Shown: in pieces, positions 11,033-21,252 of the stretch | Layout of the letters: each line of letters opens with the position of its first letter | How positions within the stretch are numbered: position 1 is the first letter of the stretch | Source of the DNA: Capitella teleta | Lineage: Eukaryota > Annelida > Polychaeta > Capitellidae | Direction of reading: 5' to 3' | Assembly: GCA_000328365.1 (NCBI GenBank) | Contig: KB311578.1 | Location: 22,493 to 86,492 of the forward strand | Length of the DNA: 64,000 bases | The notes under the pieces: model-generated | What the model saw: the letters and a program-made list of their open reading frames with translations, nothing else | Told to the model about the DNA's origin: nothing | Database searches by the model: none | Program-made: the position numbers and the translations under genes

Positions 11033-14000
11033 GTTGCTACTGCTTTAGATTGGCGATGCTCAACGACATGCTCCGCTTCATCACTTATCTTAATTGAATC
11101 TAGTAAAAGTTTTTCGCAAAGGTTCACTTATAAAATTTCTTAAGGCAAGTTTTACCGTTATGATAATTGTATTTTTAATTCGATCACACGATCTGCGCTT
11201 CTCGTTTTGATAGAAAAATATCTTCAATAGATCTAACCTTGACATTGAATAGCATTTGTCTCACGTGACGTCATCACTTTGTGTGCTCAAATAAAAATTC
11301 GGACAAAATCTTCAAAATGTTTGCTTTCTTGACAACGCCTTGAACAGGCATGGGCATTTATTTTTCCCAGTTTATGCACGAAATTGGGCTCCGATTGTGT
11401 TGATACCTATTGAATCGAGTCAGGCATATTTTCAGGTTAATTTTTAATCAGGTTTACAGGTTTTGATAGAGTATTACACTTGAAACGAATTAAATCTATC
11501 AGAGCCTGAACTTTCATAACGCACTCAGAGCACTTCACTGGTTCCCTGGTCATATATAGAATGACTCAGGCACACACCGATGACAGGTGGTATTTCATTG
11601 GCTGCTATTTATAGTAACATTTAGTCAACTGATCGTATTTAGTAAATACTGTGAGTTCATTTTCACTCGCCTCGTCTTGTGAGCCATCTTGGGAATTCCG
11701 AGTGACGTCATGTGAAAGCGAGTGAAATGGATGTACCAAAATAGGGGAGAGTTTTCATCGGTGTGTGCCGGTGATTCTGTTCAGTACCAGTGAATCGGAG
11801 CGTTACAGGCGTTGTGCTTATTCATTCGACCTTTCCTGTTTTTCATATAAAACATCCAGCCAGACATAATCAAATTCAAGAAGATGGTTATCTTCAGATG
11901 CTTGGGAATTTTTGCGCGCTCAGGTGGCTTAAAAATACCGATTTTCATGATACATCGATGGGAGCTATAGTTGAACAACCTGACCCTGCCATCAGCATCA
12001 CCTGATCACTGATCAATGCAGTGAATGGTCAATCAATAGAGTCACGAGTGGCTAAGAGTCATAGACGACATTAGAACACCCATGAAATGATGAACATGTC
12101 TCTAGCAGTTCCCCCCACCTGTCTATGTGTCTATTTTGTACCCTCACGTTGTGAAAAGGGATCATTATACATGTACACTGATGAAAAGTCATGGTGATTT
12201 TTTGACTGTCAAAGGGACCGATTTATCATTTTATAATTTATATGCTCTCACCTGCTCACATCCAATGATCCATCATGGTCACGCAGTAAATTGGTTAGTT
12301 ATTTAATGAATCTAGATAGACCTGATAAGATATATAGCTGTCTAATTACGGCTGATCAAGGTACCAGCATGCAATACGGCGGTGTACGGTTGTGAGTCAT
12401 GTATATGAGGTGCTTTTGTTGCATGATTAATTAATGTTACACTAGTGGTTTTTAAAACAAATGTGTTGATACTGAGAATTATCTGCTAGGAACCATTCTC
12501 TCGTAGGCGCAGAGCCATGAATGGTAAAACGTACATGCCTATTGGTGGTTAAAATAAAGGATCGAGTGGTACACCCCTAATACATATGTATATACCAGTT
12601 AAACCACGAACATTTAAGTTAATTATTGGAGTACAGCAGAAGCTTAAAATTTTACTTACGTGGAAATTGAGTGCTTTATAGACATAGAATATAGATATAC
12701 CGTATAATAATATTGCCCTAACAAACAAAAACTGCACAACTTATTCCTTGAAATTACTCTTTTACATCCATGGAAATGGAGTGTTCTAAGGTATTACATG
12801 TATAATGTCATATTAAATATTCTTATTGTAACTGACAAGAGTCATCAGGAGTTTTGAAACGCATTTATTCTGGTATGGTTCAACATGGTGGACAATTATA
12901 TTAGCACAAGAGAACAACAAAAAAACAAAACGATCAACCTTTGGATTCCCATGATAATAAAACTTAATGCAAAGACAATTATAATGGGTGTAACATATAT
13001 TTATACACAGAGACTGAGTCTACTTACTCACGGGTTGACCAACCCGATCCAACTCTAACCTATGGCATGTCAACTATACATTCAGTCATTTATATTGATT
13101 TTTTTTTCTTATTTTATCAATTGCATACCGATATTCCGGTAATAACATATAATATTTTTTGTTACTTTCTTAGGTACATGCTTGCATTCTGTATGAGATT
13201 TGCTATGCAGCTTAATTGCTTGTACATACAACACCAGCTTTTCTTTAGCTAAGTGCGTGTACAGATTCCTAATGAAATATTTTCAATTTGAATTATATAA
13301 ATGACTATATGTTGGCAGATATACTGATATACATGATTGCAAAATTTGTGTAAGCCAAACAGGAAATGTCCTGAAGACTCTTGAAACCACTAAAGAGAGC
13401 TACTGAAGCTCAAGAAACTGATCGAGCACGCTTTCATATGCCAGTCTGAAACCTGCAGTAGCTGAAGACATGCTAGACACAGTAAAGAACAGCTCTCTCT
13501 TCATCATCCAGTTCAAACGCTGAAAACATTTGAGTGCAATGCTGAAATAAAATAATACAATAAATTGATTCACTTGTCTACCGCAACTGGCTTCGCTTCT
13601 ATGCGATTCACATATTTTCCTTCTTTATAGGACCCCCCCCCCATGTGACATGATGATTTGTTAAACAAGAACACAGGTACTGTGATCAAGCGAAAATGTG
13701 ACGTGTGGAACTTCTCACTCAAGAAAACAAAATCTGATGTTTCTGAACATTCCGCAAAGAATCAACTTTATCACACATTATTCCTAAATGGGGTTCGCAA
13801 TTTTACCGCTTATTGTTTTAACTTAACATGTTCATATACTTGCCAATTTTAGTTACATTTTCACTGTACTGCTGCCCCCCCCCCCAAAAAAAAAAAAAAA
13901 AAAAAAAAAAAAAACACACACAAAAAAAAAAAAAAAAAAAAAGAACGTGAACGTGGTCAGAAGGAATCTCGCGCCCGTCGAGGCAGCAGCTATTGCCTGC

Positions 14001-14792
14001 GCACTCATTATTCAGGCTGACCACGCCCAGGTCAGTGCAAGAGATCACTGTCTGACGCTTATTAACTCTTCCCATTTAACAGGATTCGTAATTTATTGTA
14101 CAACCGTTAACCATCGAAAGCATCACCTGCATTTATAGGCGACAATGTGTAAGTGACCTTGTGTACTTTTTATACGTATGTACTTATTATTGCATTTCAA
14201 TATTCAATACACACCTTTACGTTACTTTTCGTGAGTAACGAGATTATATACGTCTGTGATGAGGTGATTTGGTACGGCAGTTAAAGCAGTATCAACATTC
14301 ACGTGAGGTGAAATTGAATTATGAACCAGTTAAGGCATGGGTATTTTAGCTAATATACACACTAAAATACACACCGGAAAAAACACACAGTTAGTCAGCC
14401 ACAAAATGGTCGGCTGACCGACTAGCCACCCGAAAAATGCTTCACCCACCCACAAATCAATCGACTGGCTGGCTTCAGAGTCTATCTTGAGCGGAGAGCG
14501 ATGCGATGTAATGCTTTGAATAGTGTAAGCAGAGAAGTTGAACTGAAAATCAACAATAACAAAACGGCAGCGCATAAATGATAAATGGAGCAAGGCATTA
14601 TATGCATGCGAGACGTGGACCATCAGAAAGCAAGAGGAAAAATGGCTTTGAGGTGTGGTAATAGGGGAGCGTGTTGAGAGAGACGAACTAACGAATGGGT
14701 GCGACAACAAGTTGGCGTTAGCGAGCAAAACAAGGCATGCAACAAGAGGTGAAGCGAAGAACCGGAAGCATCGCCACGTACTGGAAGCGTAG
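9497..14792. other. long gene-free interval between the two paralogues
   Basis: No exon could be supported. It contains a short C/T-rich direct repeat at 10606-10668 (CCTCCCCCTCTCTGCTTCC units), an A26 tract at 11004-11029, and a mixed C/A homopolymer block at 13875-13942. The missing extracellular exons of the gene ending at 8943 are expected here but were not recognised. Confidence 0.4.
13875..13942. repeat. poly-C/poly-A homopolymer block
   Basis: A run of C is followed by about 30 A, a short CA repeat and about 21 more A. It may be a retroposon tail or simple slippage. The exact length is unlikely to be reliable in an assembly. Confidence 0.8.
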
Positions 14793-15050
14793 AGGAGAGA
14801 GAGCATGGTGCTTGTATCCATGGAAGGAGAGAGAGCATGGTGCTTGCATCCATGGAAGGAGAGAGAGCATGGTGCTTGCATCCATTGAAGGAGAGAGAGC
14901 ATGGTGCTTGCATCCATTGAAGGAGAGAGAGCATGGTGCTTGTATCCATTGAAGGAGAGAGAGCATGGTGCTTGTATCCATTGAAGGAGAGAGAGCATGG
15001 TGCTTGTATCCATTGAAGGAGAGAGAGCATGGTGCTTGCATCCATTGAAG
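14793..15050. repeat. 32-bp minisatellite, about 8 copies
   Basis: Eight near-identical 32-bp units of the form GAGAGAGAGCATGGTGCTTG + CATCCATTGAAG run head to tail. Copies differ mainly at C/T in GCATCC or GTATCC and at G/T in CCATGG or CCATTG. A degenerate ninth unit fades out near 15060. Because 32 is not a multiple of three and no unit contains a minus-strand stop, all three minus-strand frames are open across the array. That produces three long but spurious frames. Confidence 0.95.
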
Positions 15051-16033
15051 GAGAGCCAGAGGAGAGAGTGAGACGAGGAATGAGAATATGGGGTGGACGA
15101 GGGACATCGGGTCCTGGGGAGGAGGGGTGGAGCAGGCACGAAGAAGTGCCTGGGAAAAGAGGTCTACGGCTATATAGGGGTCGCTATGTGACTGCAATGC
15201 TTCATTGTAATAATTAATCTGTTCTGTGCTATTCGTGGATGCATAAATAAGGCTTTTCATTATTACGGGGAGTTGTCGCTGAGAATAACATAAATGGCGG
15301 TTATGTGAGCCAAATCATCGAGGCAGATGAAAGAAGATTACGCGGATAATACCGCATTTCAAGTGTTTATTAAGCAGCATTAAGTCTTTCGCTTTGGATT
15401 CCAATATGGATCACATATATTGTTATTACAGGATATGTATGATCTACCAAATAACTTGGAGATCATTTTCTTAATATTTTACCCATCCGCCCATTTGGCA
15501 ATTATGTAAACAGCTAGAGCAGTGATTGGCTAAGATGTTTATACGCTAAGTCAATCCATTGACAATGGCTATGACGTAATGAAACATGGCCTCACTTCAG
15601 ATAGCCAACGCTTCAAAGCAAATCTGCATGTTAAAAGTAAAAATTATACACTTCCTTGATGATTCCGATCGCGATGGATTAAAAAAAAAATACAGTTTCA
15701 TTTTAATTGAACGCTTATCTTACAGATAGACTCCACCATGCAGGTTCTTATCCAGCTCATTAGATTACATGGTGACGAAATGAAATCAATATGTCAATTG
15801 AAAGTCATCCTTTCACAGTGGTACATAACATTATATTTATATGACCTTTGTATTGTACAGTCATTTTATCCATAAATTGTTCACATTTTATCCTGGAAAT
15901 AGTTTTGGACTCAACACAACTTCACATATAAATTGATATAATAGTTCTATAGCATGTAGAATATTATTCTGCACGCACAGCACATTCCTAAACTGGGTTG
16001 ATGTAATCACATTTAGACTCATGTCTCACTGTT
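15051..16033. other. spacer, probably 3' flank of the CUB-LDLa gene
   Basis: AT-rich DNA with no supported exon. The part nearest 16033 should hold the 3' untranslated region and poly(A) site of the minus-strand CUB-LDLa gene. Confidence 0.4.
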
Positions 16034-19000
16034 TCAATTCTTCTTGGCCTCTGACTTCTTAGAGTCCACATTCAATGCAGTTGCTGTCGTCTTCACAGTG
16101 GCTCCGGTGCCGGAGCTGTTGAAACTGTTGTTAAGATCCCCATTACCAGACTCGGGTACTGTCAAAGTACGCGACTCGGCCTCTTTGGCTTTCGCTGCAG
16201 CCCTCTGTTGCTTCGCGCGTCTTTTAGACTCTTCTTGATACTTCTTCTCCTTTATTTCCGATCGTTTCTTCAGTACAATTTCCAGGATTCCGATTCCAAA
16301 GAAGATGATGCAGAACACGAAAGACCCGACCCCGATGCCAAGGGCAAGACGGCTCGTTGCACCTGCGGTTGAGAAAGAAATGTTTGGAGGAAAGATATGC
16401 ACCGGCTACGCACTCCTTCTTGGGATGCCACTGCAATTGTCCTCATCGCAGCCACCGCCCAGGCACCCACAGTCATTCCATCCATCGCATTTGTAAGAAC
16501 CGTACACACACTCCTGGTTGGCGCAACGAAAGTTCACTGCTTGGCATGCTGCAATCAAATACCCTGGTTAAACCGATTATTGTGCGATTCTTCTGCAATT
16601 TTTGTCATTAATTTTCTTGGTCATTATCAGTCCGGTGTGGTTTTAAATATGTAGTGTTTCTTATCACCGAAGACACGCAAACAACGAAGTTTAGCCAAAT
16701 TATTGAGGTTGAAATGTTCTCCACAATATGTCACTTGGGTGAATTCAGTTTTAATATGCTATTTTTGAATTCAGACTGATAAACTTGTGCGGTTCGTACA
16801 CACATATTTGCAATTATTCTTGGATTCATGCATGACACTTGTAATCTAGATGCTAATTATCAATTTCTGTCGTTGCAGGGTATAGATGGATGTGGCAATG
16901 CAAAACGTTGCAGGGCAACAATGGTTGTACGAGTTCGCCTGTAGTGAGCCACCAGATTCCAACACCACAAAACTCATGAAAGAGCTCAAGGCAAAGATGC
17001 ACACTGCAGACGATCACCTTCACAGTTTATTAATTAGCAGAGGTATACATACCTTACACGAATGATGATTATTAGATAATATTGGTGAAGTGTCATTTAA
17101 ATTGCGGGTCTGGTATAGCTGTTTTTATTATAAATTAGGCTTCTGTGTGTATCTGAACTGATCTCCATATGCCAGGCAATCATCTTTATGTTTATGTTAA
17201 TCTGTAAATTATTTCCGGTGCGGTGCTTAATGACCTGATAACGGTCTGAAAGATTGCGTATAATGCAACTAGGGTTTGGTTTCGGAACTGCTAGATTGGC
17301 AAGATTATAACGAACTATAAAGTTGCCACAGGGGGTAATAAAATACCATGATTCGATCGAGAAGCCAGCTGCAATTCAGGGGTTAGGACATTCACACCCC
17401 TTACTATTTTCGATGGATCCCAAGGGGGTCTAATTTAACCAGCATGCTACCATAGACAGCTACACATAACGACCGGTCTTGTTGTGCATTCAAGTAGCAC
17501 TGCAGAGTCGGAATTACATGTATGTAGAAATACAGCCTAACGCCTTCGAACTCCGGACCTCGACCTTTCCCCTGTACAGCAGGCGACATACAATTGAAGG
17601 GCGATCATATCGAGCTATTCGAGGGGTGTGGTTTCAGGTAACGGTGAGTAACCAATATCAATAATCCAGATATTGAGTTTCAAGATCATTGATGAACTAT
17701 CGTAGCATATGTTTATGACACAAAAGAAACCGCGATTGCGAATGCCAAGTGCAGCTCACCCTCAACTGGGCTTTTATTGGAGACGCTTACTGAAATCAAA
17801 AGAGATATTCATCCACGGAATGGACACTCATCGACATAACTGACCATCGCTCACCAACTCCCAGTTGAGGGAGAAACCTGCGAAGGACGTTGCCTCGTCG
17901 CTGAAGAACTTGATCCACAGCCAGCGTCCGGAAGTGGTTATCTCTTGACCAATGGTTGGATCGCAGCCGCTGAAGACCAGGCTGCTGCTACGACTGCCGT
18001 TTCGGATCTGCGAACACAAGAAGAAATAGTGGTGCCATGTTGGTTACAGTCAGCCTAACTTCTTGGTTATTTGGAAGTTACTTCACCGTTACGTCATATG
18101 CAATTGCAAAATTTAAAGTCTGTACTATGTTGTGCTATGAAATGCCCCCCCCTCCCCAAAAGTAGAATGTGGATAATATATGCATATATATGAGTGTTGT
18201 TTGAAAAGTTATCGACCTAACATGGAACGCGTCATCACAGGTGATTTCACTTGTTAAAATTTCAGAGAAAATTTGTGAGCATTCAATTTCCAAGCGAGAC
18301 ACGTGATGACCCCTGGCCCCAAGGGGTCAGCATTTCGTCAAAATGCGTCAAACTAATATCATTAAAACTTTAATATCAAGTTTAGACTGATGATCATTCT
18401 CGAATACCTCTGACATTTTTCTCATAAACGCAACAAAGCAATGAAAAATGAATGTGTTTGTGATATTTTGATGAAGCCCACAAGAGAGCAATTGTACTGA
18501 CATCAAATTATCATTCTGCTGCTTAATCATTAATAAAAACGGAAAATGTTATGTGAATTATAAAATTATATGACAATCACATTTTCCTTTTATTTCGCGC
18601 GTTTGTGCTAAGTTGTATTAATTGAAACCAATGCATGGAAAGTAGGCCTAACGATCCCGTAAACACGTTTCCAGCAATTCCCTAATTTGTGGTAATTTTA
18701 CATTCCAGCAAATCTTTGCGTAACAGGATGATTCGGGATGAATATTTTATTTTCCCGAAAGAGCATCATTTATTTCTTTATTGAGATATTGAAGCATCAC
18801 GTTAGAAATATAAATCCTTAAAATAGAATGATATAATTATCATGAATTGTGCATATATGGATACAGTCAATATTTTGTCCCTCTAAAATATCCATTGGCA
18901 CACACATGTATAGTGACTATATGTAACTAAATTATCAGGAAGGCAACATCTTAAATAATAATAATAATAAATAAAATTTGTTTTTGTATAGCGTAAAAAT

Positions 19001-21252
19001 CCACAACAATAATGCTCTGAAACGCTCGTGCTAGAGGGAAAGTGTGAAGGAGTAAAAACATTTGAAAGGGAACAAGATAAAACGAAATTCAGCGGGTTAA
19101 ACATAACACTTGGTAAAAAGATAGCTTTTAAGCTGAGATTTAAAAACAGACAAAGATTGGGCGGATCGAAGTTTAAAAGGTAGTTGGTTCCATAATCGAT
19201 TAAGGCAGCAGTAGATGCCTCAAGAATAATTATGCCTTTTCCACACAACACAAAATTTAATTTAATATTTAACACATAATTATATGACTGAATAACGAAT
19301 TTATGGCTTTTTGATCGAATGATGAAAAGTGGGTGGGTATTTTTGATGCACATTCCTAGCGCAATTTCTGTGTTTGTTGATAGAATTTCATTTAATTCCA
19401 TTTAAAGAGGACCTCTGGTTGTTTTGAACTAGTAACGGATGATAGAGAATGCATTCCAAAAGACAAATACATCTACGCTTTTGAATGACATAATTTTAGA
19501 CAATATGCTTGCTGTGGGCTAATTCCTAGATACATCGGTTTTGAGAGGTTTAAAATCTCGCTTTCTTCTCGCGTTCGATTTAATACCGTCATGACGGCAT
19601 AAAGGTAATTCTCATATTGTTAACAATGGGAGCCGTCGAGTGAGCAGATCTTTCAGGAGTTCTCATAAAAGAAATCTCGCACTTATCTTCTTTCAAGCTA
19701 TTTTGCCTGAGCAGGGAATTCGCATTTAAATTTGTCTTGAATATCATTCACAGTTGACCAAAATTTTCAAAAACGGTCTCTCGTCACTCAATAAAGCCCA
19801 CAGAACCGATCTAAAAAGGTTCCGAAATGAACAGAGGTCCTCTTTAAGTACTTGTGCCATATATTTCAGTGGCATCATGTCTACCCTGATTTGTAAGATT
19901 TAAAGTGTCACATCAATCCATGAAATATACCAGATTATGCATCCCTCGTTCAAAGAAGGACTACCATACGTGTCAGTTCACAAGTTAAAGGGAGGGAGAA
20001 CTGGTTAAAAATGGACTTTGAGTCGTTATTTGATGCACCAAAAATGATTCCTATGCCTGGCCCACACAAGAAATATCATCGCTAACGATTTCGCGGGAGA
20101 TATATTGCTAACTAGGCGTGACGTCAGTCGCTGTGATGAAACACCGAGTTCCCCATCTTTTACAATGGGCCTCGTCATATCAGCGTGTCCTGCGACTAAA
20201 CCCCGGATNNNNNNNNNNNNNNNNNNNNNNNNNNNNNNNNNNNNNNNNNNNNNNNNNNAACATCACTTAAAATTTAGTTCCCCATCCCTTTAATGATTTA
20301 TTAACTTTATTCAAATCAAATCATCAATTGATGTCAATTCAACAATTTCCCTTTCCACGTACTAGCACCTTCATTGAGGCAGTGTGCCATTCATGTACCC
20401 TGTGTCAGCCTTTCACAAAGCACAGCCATAAGCATTAAAATTTTATCAATTCATATATGCATGCATTATTTGTGGAAAATAAATTGTTCTTTCATTTAAA
20501 TGAAATAGATTCAAATATAAAGAGATTAATTAAATCGTTATGTAGTGAGTCTCAATATAAGCGCAGCATATCATTTCGTCCATCTCCCTCGTATCCAGAA
20601 CCACAACCCCGTTTCACTGTTTGTCGATCCCGAATGAAATCAGCCAATCGTAACGCACTTACTAAACGTGCATGACAGCGGTTTTAGCCTAAACTGTTAC
20701 ATACAAAACTCACAAGCATACTTATGAGAGGTACTGATTTAGAACTTAGAACACTTTAGAACACTAACAACTTAGAACCGTTTATTTTTGTAATCGAGCC
20801 CTGATCGAATAAATGACATTGCGGAGAAGGCACACCTCTGCGGTGCATAACCGGGATGTGATCCATCAATAAGAGCATGATGCTTGACCCTAATGACGTC
20901 ATCAGAGGACCTACCTCTAGATAATCACTGCAGCCGCCACTGCTGCTTTCCCCGTGCATGCCATCCACGAAAGTGATTTTCACGGCGTATCTCTTAGGAG
21001 CCACAATCAGCCAGATGCAATGAGCATAGTCGGGGTAATTAGCAGGGTAATTAGGGGATGAAATGACCCCCGTCTCGTCTGCCGTGGGGGTGATATGCGA
21101 TCCACATGTATACCCTAAAATGCAATGAAGTGGTTATGGCTAAGCAGCACCCAGGGGTAATTTTTGGAATTTGCATGCGATTGTTATGAACAAGTACTGA
21201 CCTAAATTGGTTGCCCGTGACGAACAAGCAAAGAACACCAAGAAACAAAACC
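16034..21252 (-). CDS. CUB-LDLa single-pass membrane protein
   Basis: Exons in transcription order: 21252-21202 (signal peptide core GFCFLVFFACSSRA, phase 1-1), 21114-20915 (first half of a CUB domain: TCGSHIT, ISSPNYPANYPDY, CIWLI, GGCSDYLE), 18007-17855 (second half: IRNGS, VFSGC, LWIKFFSD, GFSLNWEL), 16548-16414 (LDLa-like module, phase 1-1) and 16362-16034 (transmembrane helix, basic juxtamembrane KKRSEIKEKK, short tail, stop). The CUB has its four cysteines. The LDLa module has eight cysteines instead of six, with an extra CGCLGGGC insert before CDEDNC. The CUB exon ends in phase 0 while the LDLa exon needs phase 1, so one more exon of length 3n+1 is expected; 17499-17451 (49 nt, good splice signals) fits but has no domain. 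The initiator Met is probably in an upstream exon. CUB and LDLa modules bind proteins or calcium outside the cell, so a receptor or adhesion role is likely; no exact orthologue is recognised. It is a paralogue of the gene ending at 8943. Confidence 0.8.
16886..17042 (+). CDS. candidate orphan exon, antisense inside the CUB-LDLa gene
   Basis: A plus-strand frame begins ATG GAT GTG just after a good acceptor (TTTCTGTCGTTGCAG) and runs to a possible donor (AGAG|GTATAC). It reads ...QQWLYEFACSEPPDS, then TTKLMKELKAKMHTADDHLH. If unspliced it would stop at 17063-17065, giving 59 residues. The composition is helix-like and amphipathic (MKELKAKMHTADDHLHSLL) and more protein-like than the surroundings. 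I do not recognise the family and found no partner exon. It lies on the opposite strand to the host gene, between its LDLa and CUB exons. It could be a nested gene, a retained exon or chance. Confidence 0.3.
19405..19844. mobile_element. MITE with AAGAGGACCTCTG inverted ends and TA duplication
   Basis: The left end AAGAGGACCTCTGGTTGTTT and the right end, read on the opposite strand, AAGAGGACCTCTGTTCATTT are inverted copies. TA flanks both sides (19403-19404 and 19845-19846). A 440-bp non-coding body with short TIRs and a TA duplication is the signature of Tc1/mariner-type MITEs. It lies inside the large intron between the two CUB exons. Confidence 0.75.
19988..20290. mobile_element. second TA-flanked MITE, interrupted by an assembly gap
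   Basis: The left end AAGGGAGGGAGAACTGG and the right end on the opposite strand AAGGGATGGGGAACTAA form diverged inverted repeats. TA flanks both sides (19986-19987 and 20291-20292). The body includes the 50-N gap, so its true length is unknown. The gap may have arisen because this element is repeated genome-wide. Confidence 0.6.
20209..20258. other. assembly gap (50 N)
   Basis: Exactly 50 N residues, a conventional placeholder of unknown real size. It lies in an intron, so it does not interrupt the CUB exons I placed. Confidence 0.99.

Noticed and set aside
14330-15260. Three long minus-strand open frames (140-269 codons)
   Set aside because: They are translations of the 32-bp minisatellite in its three frames, with Ser/His/Leu-rich low-complexity flanks and no domain.
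18883-19401. Minus-strand frame of 172 codons in the CUB intron
   Set aside because: AT-rich with no recognisable domain. It overlaps TAAT-type simple repeat and text resembling a decayed LINE or SINE 3' end; evidence is too weak to name it.
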